A stretch of DNA of 64,000 nucleotides from NCBI GenBank assembly GCA_020853525.1, contig JADYYS010000059.1:1-64000 (forward strand), written 5' to 3'. Made by a program: the position numbers and the translations under genes. The first letter of the stretch is position 1; each line of letters starts with the position of its first letter. The notes under the pieces are model-generated. The model searched no databases, was not told the DNA's origin, and saw only the letters and a list, made by a program, of their open reading frames with translations. Below are positions 47,632 through 55,928 of this stretch, in pieces. This DNA comes from Ardenticatenales bacterium (GTDB lineage: Bacteria; Chloroflexota; Anaerolineae; Epilineales; Epilineaceae).

Positions 47632-48600
47632 ATGAGCATCGAATCGCCCGACGAAACCGCGCCGTCCCCGCTCCAGCCCCCCGCCACCGCCACCCTCGGC
47701 CCGCTCCGGCGCCGCCAGGCCGACGGCTGGTCGCTCGTCCTGTCCAGCGAGGGCATCGGCCACCAGCTCCTCTCCGGCGCCGACGGCCTCTACCTGGCCG
47801 TCGACGCCGGCGACGCCGCGCGCGCCTCGGCCTCGCTGGCGGCGTACATGGCCGAGAACGACGCGCCGGTCTTCGACACCACCCGCCGCCCGCCGTCCGG
47901 GCCGAGCGCCGATCCCGCCGGCCGGGCCGACATCGGCCTCGGCGTCGCCGCCGGCCTCGCGCTCCTCGCCGGGTTTGCCGTCACCGGCGACGCCACGCAC
48001 GGCGGCGGACTGGCGCCGCTCGGCGGAGCCGACAGCGGATTGATCCTGAACGGCGCACTGTGGCGGACCGTCACCGCACTGACGCTGCACGCCGGGATCG
48101 GCCACGTCCTGGCGAACGCGTTGGCGAGCGTGATCTTCCTGCCGCTCGCGGCACGCCGCCTCGGGATCGGCATGACCGTGCTCGGCACGATCGGCGCCGG
48201 TGCGATCGGCAACGGGCTGACCGCGCTCGTTCGTGGACCCGGTTCGCTCGGCGTCGGCTTCTCGACGGCCGTCTTCGGCGCGCTCGGCCTCTTGGCCGGC
48301 GCGCGCCTCGTCGACGGCGACCGCGGCGGGCGCGGCGGGCGCGGCGGGTGCTGGGTCGTGCTCGGCGCAGCCGCGGCGCTGCTGGCGCTCCTCGGCTCGG
48401 GCGAGCAGAGCGACGTGCTGGCCCATGCCTGCGGCCTGGCCTCCGGCGTGCCGATCGGCGCCGCGATCGCGCGGCTGGCGCGTGCGGGAGCGCCGGCGGA
48501 CGGGACGGGGACTTCCGTCGCGGGCGCGCGCCTGCAGTGGGCGGCCGGGATCGCGGCGGCGGCGATCATCGCGGGCGCATGGGGGCTGGCGCTGCGTTGA
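47632..48600 (+). CDS. rhomboid family intramembrane serine protease
   Basis: The 322-residue product carries an approximately 100-residue soluble N-terminal part and a rhomboid core: the helix-2 motif LTLHAGIGHVLANALA (HxxxxHxxxN), the serine in GVGFSTAVFGALG, and the His in DVLAHACGLASG. The usual GxSG is GFST here, a mild departure at the residue after the catalytic Ser. A Gly/Arg-rich loop (GGRGGRGG) interrupts the core. The substrate is unknown. It is divergent from the glycosyltransferase. Confidence 0.85.
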   Translation: MSIESPDETAPSPLQPPATATLGPLRRRQADGWSLVLSSEGIGHQLLSGADGLYLAVDAGDAARASASLAAYMAENDAPVFDTTRRPPSGPSADPAGRADIGLGVAAGLALLAGFAVTGDATHGGGLAPLGGADSGLILNGALWRTVTALTLHAGIGHVLANALASVIFLPLAARRLGIGMTVLGTIGAGAIGNGLTALVRGPGSLGVGFSTAVFGALGLLAGARLVDGDRGGRGGRGGCWVVLGAAAALLALLGSGEQSDVLAHACGLASGVPIGAAIARLARAGAPADGTGTSVAGARLQWAAGIAAAAIIAGAWGLALR

Positions 48601-48704
48601 GGGGCATCGTCCAGCGGCGCCGTCCACGGCGGACGTCGGCGGGGACGATATCCGCCATGGTCATCCGTCGGCCGGGTCCGCGACGCCGGCGCAACGCCGC
48701 GCCG

Positions 48705-48710
48705 TATAAT
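48705..48710 (+). promoter_or_regulatory. -10 element of recJ
   Basis: TATAAT lies 27 bases before the GTG start, with GAGG about 8 bases before that codon. No clear -35 is seen. Confidence 0.5.
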
Positions 48711-48737
48711 CGTCCCACCCGCGAATCGAGGATCGCC

Positions 48738-50546
48738 GTGCCCAATCCCGTCCCGCCCGCCGCGCCGCGCGCCCGGTGGCGCCTCAGCCCGCCGCCCTCG
48801 CCCGCGCTCGATGCGCTCGGCGATCCGCTGCTGGCGCGTGCGCTCGCCGCGCGCGGCGTCACGGAGCTCGACGGCGCGGCGGCGTTCCTCGGCCGTTCGG
48901 TGGGGGACGACAACCCGTTCCGGCTGACGGACATGGACCGCGCCGTGACCCGCCTCCGCCGCGCGATCTCGGGCGGCGAGCGGATCGCCGTGTACGGCGA
49001 CTACGATGCGGACGGCGTGACCGGCACCGCGCTGCTCACGACGGCCCTCCGCGCCCTCGGCGGCGACGTGCTGCCGCACCTGCCGCATCGCGAGCGCGAC
49101 GGCTACGGCGTGCACACCGCGGCGCTCGACCGGTTGGCGAAGCACGGCGTGCGGCTCATCGTCACGGTGGACTGCGGCGTCCGGGCGGCGGAACCGCTCC
49201 TGCACGCCCGCGCGCTCGGGCTGGACGTCATCGTCACCGACCACCACGCGCTGCCGGACGCGTTGCCGGCGGCGGTGGCCGTCGTGAACCCACGCCGCGC
49301 GGACGACGGCTACGGCTTCCACGAGTTCGCCGGCGTCGGACTGGCGTACAAGCTGGCGCAGGCGCTCCTGCGGGTGGCGGCGCGCACCTCGGCGCGGCCG
49401 GCAGCGCTCCACGAGACCGATCTGCTCGACCTCGCGGCGATCGGCACCGTCGCGGATGTCGTTCCGCTCGTCGGCGAGAACCGGATGCTCGTCCAAGGCG
49501 GCCTCGAGCGGATCCGGGCGGGCGCCCGACCGGGCGTCGCGGCGCTGTGCGAGGCCGGCGGTTTCGAGGCGGCGACGATGACGGCCCGCGGGATCGCGTT
49601 CGGGCTCGGGCCGCGGCTGAACGCCGCCGGTCGGATGGGGGATGCCACGATGGCGCTGACGCTGCTGCTGTCCGATGAGGACGGCGAGGCACGCCGGCTC
49701 GCCGCGCAGCTCGAGCACATGAACCGCGAGCGGCGAGCGGCGACGGATGTCGCGCTCGAAGCGGCGCACGCGGATCTGGCGGGGCGGACGGACGCGCCAT
49801 TCCTCGCCTGGGCATCGCCGGACGTCGGCCTCGGCGTGATCGGGCTCGTCGCGGGCCAGCTGGCGCAGGCGCACTACCGCCCGGCCGCGGTGTTCCGCAT
49901 CGAGGGCGACACGGCACGCGCCAGCCTGCGCTCGATCGCCGAGTTCAACGTCGTCGAAGCCCTCGACCGCATCGCCCCGCTGCTCGAGCGGCACGGCGGC
50001 CACGCGCGCGCCGGCGGCCTGACGGTGCGAACGGACCGCCTGGACGAGGTCGTCGATGCCCTCACCCGCCTGGCCGACGACGCACTGCGCGGCGCCGACC
50101 TGCGCCCGGTCCTCGACATCGACGCCGAGCTGCCGCTCACGGCCGTGAACGACGACCTCTACCGCCGGCTGCAAGCCCTCGAGCCGTTCGGCGAAGCGAA
50201 CCCGTCGCCGCTCATCCTCAGCCGGGACGTCCCGGTGGCGTCCAAACGGATCGTCGGCGAGCGCCACCTCAAGCTCATCGTCCCGACCGCGCGCGGGTCG
50301 ATGGAGGCGATGGCGTTCGGCCATGGGGACCGGCTGGCGGGGATCGGGGAGCGGATCGACGTCGTGTACGGCGTGCGCGAGCGGGTCTGGCGCGGCGAGC
50401 GCAGCCTGGAACTCGACGTCCAGGACTTCGCGGCGGCCGGGACGGCACGTGTCCAGGTGGACGGCCACGCGCCGGCCGATGGCGGACGCGTCGGGGACAG
50501 GATCGCCGGAATGGGCGCGCCCGACGTCGTCGCCGCCTCGATCTGA
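48738..50546 (+). CDS. recJ: single-strand DNA 5-prime exonuclease RecJ
   Basis: The 602-residue DHH-family nuclease degrades ssDNA 5-prime to 3-prime in recombination and mismatch repair. Seen: motif I YGDYDADGVTG near residue 95, HRERDGYG, VDCG, the DHH signature VTDHHALP, AIGTVADVVPL, GPRLNAAGRMG, and the DHHA1 motif HGGHARAGGL. A C-terminal OB-like domain is present. The start is GTG with GAGG upstream; the 1158-residue track ORF extends through the rhomboid gene and is not real. Confidence 0.93.
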   Translation: MPNPVPPAAPRARWRLSPPPSPALDALGDPLLARALAARGVTELDGAAAFLGRSVGDDNPFRLTDMDRAVTRLRRAISGGERIAVYGDYDADGVTGTALLTTALRALGGDVLPHLPHRERDGYGVHTAALDRLAKHGVRLIVTVDCGVRAAEPLLHARALGLDVIVTDHHALPDALPAAVAVVNPRRADDGYGFHEFAGVGLAYKLAQALLRVAARTSARPAALHETDLLDLAAIGTVADVVPLVGENRMLVQGGLERIRAGARPGVAALCEAGGFEAATMTARGIAFGLGPRLNAAGRMGDATMALTLLLSDEDGEARRLAAQLEHMNRERRAATDVALEAAHADLAGRTDAPFLAWASPDVGLGVIGLVAGQLAQAHYRPAAVFRIEGDTARASLRSIAEFNVVEALDRIAPLLERHGGHARAGGLTVRTDRLDEVVDALTRLADDALRGADLRPVLDIDAELPLTAVNDDLYRRLQALEPFGEANPSPLILSRDVPVASKRIVGERHLKLIVPTARGSMEAMAFGHGDRLAGIGERIDVVYGVRERVWRGERSLELDVQDFAAAGTARVQVDGHAPADGGRVGDRIAGMGAPDVVAASI

Positions 50547-50566
50547 ACGCACGGCGTCAGACGCGG

Positions 50567-52021
50567 ATGGACGCGCCGGCGGTTCCGATCCACCCGGACC
50601 GCGTCCGGGCGCTGAACGAAGCGCCGGTTACGCCCGGGCCGGTCCTGTACTGGATGTCGCGCGACGCGCGTGCGGCCGACAACTGGGCGCTGCTGCACGC
50701 ACGCGCGATCGCCGCCGCCGCGGACGCGCCGCTGGCCGTCGTGTTCGCGCTGGCACCGTCGTTCCTCGCCGCGCCTTGGCGCGCCTACGCCTTCCTCCTG
50801 GCCGGGCTGCGCGAAGTGGAGCGCGACCTGCGCGCGCTTCAGATCCCGTTCGCCGTCCTGCACGGCGCCGATCCGCGCGACACCGTGACGGCGTTCGTCC
50901 GCACCCACGGCGTCGGCCGCGTCGTCGTCGACTTCAACCCGCTTCGGCTGGCGCGGGAGTGGCGCGCGGGCGTCGGCGATCGGCTGGCGGCGGCGGGCGT
51001 GCGCCTCGAGGAGGTCGATGCGCACAACATCGTGCCGTGCTGGGTGGCCTCCGCCAAGCTCGAGTTCGCGGCGCGAACGATCCGGCCGAAGATCGAGCGG
51101 CTCGTCGACGCGTTACTCGAGCCGTTCCCGGCGCTTGCTCCGCAGGCCGTGACGTGGCCGTCGCCGCTGCCGGCGGTCGACTGGGCGGCGGCCGAGGCGT
51201 CGCTGGCCGTCGACCGGTCGATCGGCATGGCCGAGGCCTTCACGCCCGGCCCGGCTGCCGCCCATCGCGCCCTGGATGCCTTCCTGTCCGGTAGCCTCGA
51301 CGGCTACACGAAGCGACGCAACGACCCGAATGCCGACGGCCAGTCCGGGCTGTCGCCCTACCTGCACTTCGGCCAGATCGCCCCGGCGCGCGTGGCGCTC
51401 GAAGTTCGGGCCCGCGCCGCGGACGTACGCGCGATGGGCGCCGGCGGCGTCGATGTCGCCATCGACGTAGATCCCGATGTCGCGCGTTCGGCCGACGTCG
51501 CCGCGTTCCTCGAAGAGCTGATCGTCCGCCGTGAGCTCGCGGACAACTTCTGCCTGCATCAGCCCGCCTACGACAGCTTCGACGGCTTCCACGCTTGGGC
51601 GCAGCGCACGCTCGACGCACACCGCGGCGACGCGCGCGACGCCCTGTACGACATCGACGACTTCGAGCGGGCCGCGACGCACGACGACCTCTGGAACGCC
51701 TGTCAGCGCCAGATGGTCCGCACCGGCAAGATGCACGGCTACCTGCGGATGTACTGGGCCAAGATGATCCTGGCCTGGTCGGCCACGCCCGAGGAGGCGC
51801 TGGCCACCGCCATCGTATTGAACGATCGGTACGAACTCGACGGGCGCGACCCGAACGGCTACGCCGGCATCGCCTGGGCGATCGGCGGGGTGCACGATCG
51901 GCCATGGTTCGATCGGCCGGTGTTCGGGACGGTGCGGTACATGAGCGCGAGCGGTGCGGCGCGGAAGTTCGACGTGCCGGCGTATGTGCGGCGCTGGTCG
52001 GCGCCGGAGCGGCGCGCATGA
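50567..52021 (+). CDS. phrB: class II CPD DNA photolyase
   Basis: The 484-residue flavoprotein reverses UV-induced cyclobutane pyrimidine dimers with light. The N-terminal Rossmann-like domain (VLYWMSRDARAADNWALLHA) is that of class II enzymes. The FAD region holds SGLSPYLHFGQIAP, ELIVRRELADNFC, LWNACQRQMVRTGKMHGYLRMYW-type blocks (shown in part) and PNGYAGIAWAIGGVHDRPW. It starts 20 bp after recJ, so a DNA-repair pair is likely. Its stop overlaps the next start as ATGA. Confidence 0.92.
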   Translation: MDAPAVPIHPDRVRALNEAPVTPGPVLYWMSRDARAADNWALLHARAIAAAADAPLAVVFALAPSFLAAPWRAYAFLLAGLREVERDLRALQIPFAVLHGADPRDTVTAFVRTHGVGRVVVDFNPLRLAREWRAGVGDRLAAAGVRLEEVDAHNIVPCWVASAKLEFAARTIRPKIERLVDALLEPFPALAPQAVTWPSPLPAVDWAAAEASLAVDRSIGMAEAFTPGPAAAHRALDAFLSGSLDGYTKRRNDPNADGQSGLSPYLHFGQIAPARVALEVRARAADVRAMGAGGVDVAIDVDPDVARSADVAAFLEELIVRRELADNFCLHQPAYDSFDGFHAWAQRTLDAHRGDARDALYDIDDFERAATHDDLWNACQRQMVRTGKMHGYLRMYWAKMILAWSATPEEALATAIVLNDRYELDGRDPNGYAGIAWAIGGVHDRPWFDRPVFGTVRYMSASGAARKFDVPAYVRRWSAPERRA

Positions 52022-53016
52022 CGCGGTCCGTCGATGACGGCGATCGGACTGCGGGCGATCGGACTGCGGGCGATCGGCGCGGCGGGGATGCCCACAGCGG
52101 CGTCGGAGCCGTCGGCCGCAACGGAAGCGACGTCGCCGCCGTGACGCTGCAACGCGCGCGTCGTGCCTGGCATCTCTGGCGCCGCCCGTACGTGTCCACG
52201 GCCGCGGCCGCGATCGCCTACCGCACGCTGTTCTCGATCGCGCCGCTCCTCGTGCTGGCCATCGCCGTGCTGGGCCGCGTCGTCGGTGCGTCGACCGCGC
52301 ATGCCACCGTCCTGGCGTTCGCCGCCGATGCGCTCGGCGTGCCGATCACCGGGCCGCTGGCCGACGCCGTGTCGTCGTTGCTCGAGGCGATCACCCATCC
52401 GGGCGCGCAGTTGCGGGCGTCCGCGGTGGCGACGGTACTCGTCCTCCTGGGCGCGTTGGGCGTGTTCGACGAGGTCCGGCTCGCCCTCAACCTCCTGTGG
52501 TCGGTCGAGGTGCGGCGCGGCCGGCGCGGTCTGGCGGCCGTGGCGCTGGCGCGGCTCGTCGGCCTCACGCTCGTGCTCGGCGGGGGCGTGCTCGTGGCGC
52601 TCTCGCTGGCGACCGCGCGTTGGATCGCCGCCACGGCGCGCGCGCTCGGCGTCCCGGCGCATTGGGTGCCGGCGGCGGACCCGCTGGACCGGGCGGTGAT
52701 CTTCGTGCTCATCACGGTGCTCTTCGCCTGCATCTACCGCGGCTTCTCCGACAGCCGCCCGCGCTGGCACGACGTCTGGGGCGGCGCACTGATCACGGCG
52801 GCGCTGTTCAGTCTGGCGAAGGGGGCGTTCGCGGCGTATGTCGTCGTCGCCGGCGTCGGGTCGGTGTACGGGGCGGCGGGGGCGCTGGTGGTGCTCGTGC
52901 TTTGGGTGTACGTGAGCGCCTGGACGATGTTGTTCGGGGCGGCGTGGGTGGGGGCGCGAAGCGCGGCCGCTACGGTCGCTCCAACGTCACCCGCCCCCCA
53001 TCCCCATCCACCGTGA
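52018..53016 (+). CDS. YihY/BrkB family inner-membrane protein
   Basis: The 332-residue product has a polar N-terminal region and about six membrane helices with YihY-type marks: STAAAAIAYRTLFSIAPLLVLAIA, the central LGVFDEVRLALNLLWSV, and RGFSDSRPRWHDVWGGAL ... YGAAGALVVLVLWVYVSAW. Function is unknown; old names such as ribonuclease BN are misassignments. The ATG overlaps the photolyase stop (ATGA). A GTG at 52141 is an alternative that would omit the region with a 15-bp in-frame tandem repeat (DRTAG twice) at 52041-52077. The last 47 bp overlap the convergent PEP-enzyme gene. Confidence 0.85.
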   Translation: MTRSVDDGDRTAGDRTAGDRRGGDAHSGVGAVGRNGSDVAAVTLQRARRAWHLWRRPYVSTAAAAIAYRTLFSIAPLLVLAIAVLGRVVGASTAHATVLAFAADALGVPITGPLADAVSSLLEAITHPGAQLRASAVATVLVLLGALGVFDEVRLALNLLWSVEVRRGRRGLAAVALARLVGLTLVLGGGVLVALSLATARWIAATARALGVPAHWVPAADPLDRAVIFVLITVLFACIYRGFSDSRPRWHDVWGGALITAALFSLAKGAFAAYVVVAGVGSVYGAAGALVVLVLWVYVSAWTMLFGAAWVGARSAAATVAPTSPAPHPHPP

Positions 53017-55666
53017 TCCGCGCCCCGTCCCTGATCTGCGCCGTCGCCACCCCCGTCCCGAGCACCGCCGGGATCCCGTACTCCCGCGCCACGATCGAGC
53101 TGTGGCTGAGCGGCCCGCCGACGTCCGTGACGATACCGGCGGCCAGCGCAAACAGCGGCGTCCAGGCGGGGGTCGTGATCTTCGTCACCAGGATGTCGCC
53201 GTGGCGCATCGCGTGGAAGTGATCCGGGCCGAGGATCACGCGGGCCGTGCCGGTGACGCGCCCGGGGCTGGCCCCGATCCCATTGATCGTGTCGCCCCCT
53301 TCCTGGTGGGAGTGCGCCGGCATGAAGCGCATGAGATCCATCCCGAGGAACGTCGCGCCCCCCTTCAGCGGCAGGGCCACCGGCGGCGTGACCGTGCGGT
53401 TGTGCGCCGCCGTCGCCCGCCGCGCGGCTACGGCGCTCGCGTGGTCCTCCGCCCGCTGGCCGCTGTCGATCGCCCGTGCCACGTCCTGCAGCTCGTCGAC
53501 CGTCAACCAGTAGACATCCTCGGCCGCCGTCACCGCCCCCGCCGCGACGGCGCGCTCCCCGAGGACGCGCATCATCCGCCGCAGCTGCGGCCAGCCGAGG
53601 CCGACGTCCGCCAGCGCGTCTTCTCGCAGCGGCGCGAACTGCTGGGCGCCGCCGAGCAGCCAGCCGACGAACCGGCCGCGCCGCCCGCGCAGGCGGGATC
53701 GCAGCGCGTGCGTCGCCGCCTCGCGCGCCGCCGACGAAGCACCTTGGCGCTCGTACGGGCTGCGGGCATCGCCGGCGACGAAGGACTTCAGCGCTTCCAG
53801 GAGCGGCGACGGATCGTCCGCAGCCAGCGGCTTGCTGAAGTCGAGGTCGTAGACCGCATCGCCGTAGTGCTGCAGATGGGCGGCGAAGAGCGTCGTGAAC
53901 ACGTTCCAGGCATCGGCCGTGACATGGCCGGGCGGCGGACCGCCCAAGGCGGCGGCGATCTCGGCAGTGGTCATCGACGTCAGGGCGGATGCAAGATCCG
54001 GATGTTCCCTCGCCCAGACCGCCAGATCGAACAGCGCCTTCTCGGCTCGGATCGGCTTGCTGTCGAACCCCAACAGGTAGGTGATCGCCAGCGGATCGCC
54101 CTTGCGCTTGGCCAGCTTGCCGTAGAAGTACGTGAAGCATGCCTCGCCGATGTAGGCGACCGGCAGGATGCCGCTTTGGATCGTCAGGTAGTAGTCCGCC
54201 GCCGCGTCCGTGATCCGCGCCGCGCCGGCCAGCAGGTCGGAAGCCGTCGACCCGACCAGGTCCCGCTCGTCCCACGCGGCCACCACGGCGCGATAGCGCG
54301 GATGGGCCTCGTCCTCCCAGAGCGATCGGGCACGCCGGAAGTGATCGATCAGCTGGCCGGGGTGGGTGAGGAAGTGGAACAGCATCCGGAACGTCTGCGT
54401 CGGCGACATCGAGTAGTCGTAGTAGGCGAACCCATGGATCGTCGTGAGATCGGTGAGCTGCTTCATGACCCGCGCGAGGCCGATCTCCGCCATCAGCGCC
54501 GCCATCGCCCGGTTCCAGCGCGGCAGCGCCATCGTCTCGAACAGCGGCGAGAGCGGCTCGGGCAGGAGCTCGACGACGCTCGAGCGTGCGTAGCGCCCGT
54601 TCGCTTTCGGCGTCGTCCAGTCCAGCTCGACGCGCGGCTCGGGCAGCGCCGTGATCGGCCGCGCCTGGACGATCGCGATGTTGCCGCCGGCGATCGCCCA
54701 CTCGACGTCGACCGGGTGGCCGTACAGCGCCTCGATCCGGCCGCCGAGCCGCGTCAGCTCGGCGATGTGGGCGGGCGACAACGTCGGCGCGGCGCGCCGC
54801 GCCGACGGCACCGGCACCTCGCGCGTGCCGTCGTCCGTCCGCACGGTCTGCACCGCCTTGTCCATCACATCCGCCGATCGGATCGTCCCCGTCGCCTTGT
54901 CGACCCGGAACGTATCCGGCGTCACGTGCCCGCCGACGATCGCCTCGCCCAGCCCCCACGCGGCGTTGACGACGACCTCGTCGCGTGCTCCCGTCATCGG
55001 GTTCGCCGTGAACAGGATCCCGGCCACGTCCGCCGGCACGAGGCGCTGCACGACGACGGCCAGGCTCACGTCCGCGCCGTCGATGCCCTGCCGCGCCCGG
55101 TACCCGATCGCTCGCGCCGTCCAGAGCGACGCCCAGCAGCGCCGGACGGCAGCCAGAACCGCCTCGGCGCCGCGCACGTTCAAGTAGCTGTCGTGCTGCC
55201 CCGCGAACGACAGCTCCGGCAGATCCTCCGCCGTGGCCGACGATCGCACCGCCACCGCCGGATCGCCCGCCCCGAGCACGGCGTACGCCGCCCCGACGCC
55301 CTCGGCGACGTCGCGCGGCACCGTCGCCTGCACGATGAGCGCCCGGATGATGGCCGACGCCCGCTCGAGCGACGCCGGCTCGTCGATCGTCGCCCGGTTC
55401 GCGGCCCGCTGGATGACCTCCGCGAGATGGTTCGCGTCCACGAAGCGCCGGTAGGCGGCGGTGGTCACGTGGAAGCCGGGCGGGACGGGAAGGGCGGCGG
55501 CGGAGAGGCGGGCGAGGGAGGCGCCTTTGCCGCCGGCGGCGGCGAGGGTGGCGTGCGAGGAGTCCAGAGGGAGGATGAGGGGCACCGATGAGGCCGACGA
55601 TGGCCGGTGAGAAGGCGTGTGAGAGGGCGTGTGAGAGGGCGTGTGAGAGGGCGTGTGAGAGGGCAT
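52970..55666 (-). CDS. PEP-synthase / rifampin-phosphotransferase-like enzyme
   Basis: The 898-residue three-part phosphotransferase has an N-terminal ATP-grasp domain about 30-330 (GGKGASLARL, RSSATAEDLPELSFAGQHDSYL, NAAWGLGEAIVGG). A long middle domain follows, then a C-terminal swivelling His domain with GGPLSHSSIVAREYGIPAVLG and the phosphorylated His at about 855. A TIM-barrel PEP domain of true PEP synthase is not evident, which favours the rifampin phosphotransferase (RPH) arrangement, in which ATP drives phosphorylation of a small molecule. The acceptor is unknown. AAGGAG lies 10 bases before the ATG. The first 20 residues are a (SHTP)n repeat. Confidence 0.8.
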   Translation of the reverse strand: MPSHTPSHTPSHTPSHTPSHRPSSASSVPLILPLDSSHATLAAAGGKGASLARLSAAALPVPPGFHVTTAAYRRFVDANHLAEVIQRAANRATIDEPASLERASAIIRALIVQATVPRDVAEGVGAAYAVLGAGDPAVAVRSSATAEDLPELSFAGQHDSYLNVRGAEAVLAAVRRCWASLWTARAIGYRARQGIDGADVSLAVVVQRLVPADVAGILFTANPMTGARDEVVVNAAWGLGEAIVGGHVTPDTFRVDKATGTIRSADVMDKAVQTVRTDDGTREVPVPSARRAAPTLSPAHIAELTRLGGRIEALYGHPVDVEWAIAGGNIAIVQARPITALPEPRVELDWTTPKANGRYARSSVVELLPEPLSPLFETMALPRWNRAMAALMAEIGLARVMKQLTDLTTIHGFAYYDYSMSPTQTFRMLFHFLTHPGQLIDHFRRARSLWEDEAHPRYRAVVAAWDERDLVGSTASDLLAGAARITDAAADYYLTIQSGILPVAYIGEACFTYFYGKLAKRKGDPLAITYLLGFDSKPIRAEKALFDLAVWAREHPDLASALTSMTTAEIAAALGGPPPGHVTADAWNVFTTLFAAHLQHYGDAVYDLDFSKPLAADDPSPLLEALKSFVAGDARSPYERQGASSAAREAATHALRSRLRGRRGRFVGWLLGGAQQFAPLREDALADVGLGWPQLRRMMRVLGERAVAAGAVTAAEDVYWLTVDELQDVARAIDSGQRAEDHASAVAARRATAAHNRTVTPPVALPLKGGATFLGMDLMRFMPAHSHQEGGDTINGIGASPGRVTGTARVILGPDHFHAMRHGDILVTKITTPAWTPLFALAAGIVTDVGGPLSHSSIVAREYGIPAVLGTGVATAQIRDGARITVDGDGGRVTLERP
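55607..55666. repeat. 12-bp tandem repeat over the start of the PEP-enzyme gene
   Basis: Five units of GTGAGAGGGCGT (the first and last slightly altered) lie end to end. The last unit contains the start codon on the minus strand. Because the unit is 12 bp, gain or loss of units stays in frame and only changes the number of SHTP residues. Confidence 0.85.
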
Positions 55667-55928
55667 GGGGCGACGCTCCTTGGCTGCGCGGTCATTGTGC
55701 GTCCCGCCCGCGGCGACCGCCAAAGTGCCGTGCGCCCTGGCATCGGCCGACCGGCGCCGGTATCCGCGGCGCCGGTATCCCACCATCCCCTCACGCCGCC
55801 GTTCACCGGCCGACGGCCCCCCACCGGCCCACGCGAAGGGGACCGACGCGACGCGCCGGCCCCCTTCGACCCCCCGGTCAGTGGTTCGACGACGGATCGG
55901 GGCATCCGAACCCGTCGTACGCCGCGCG

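Noticed and set aside
47070-48737. Long plus ORF reaching back from recJ
   Set aside because: The upstream part overlaps the rhomboid gene and the glycosyltransferase on the opposite strand. RecJ homology starts just after the GTG at 48738, which has a ribosome site.
52040-52080. 15-bp tandem repeat in the YihY gene as a possible phase-variation tract
   Set aside because: There are only about two and a half copies, and the unit is a multiple of three, so no on/off switching is possible. It may also lie upstream of the true start.
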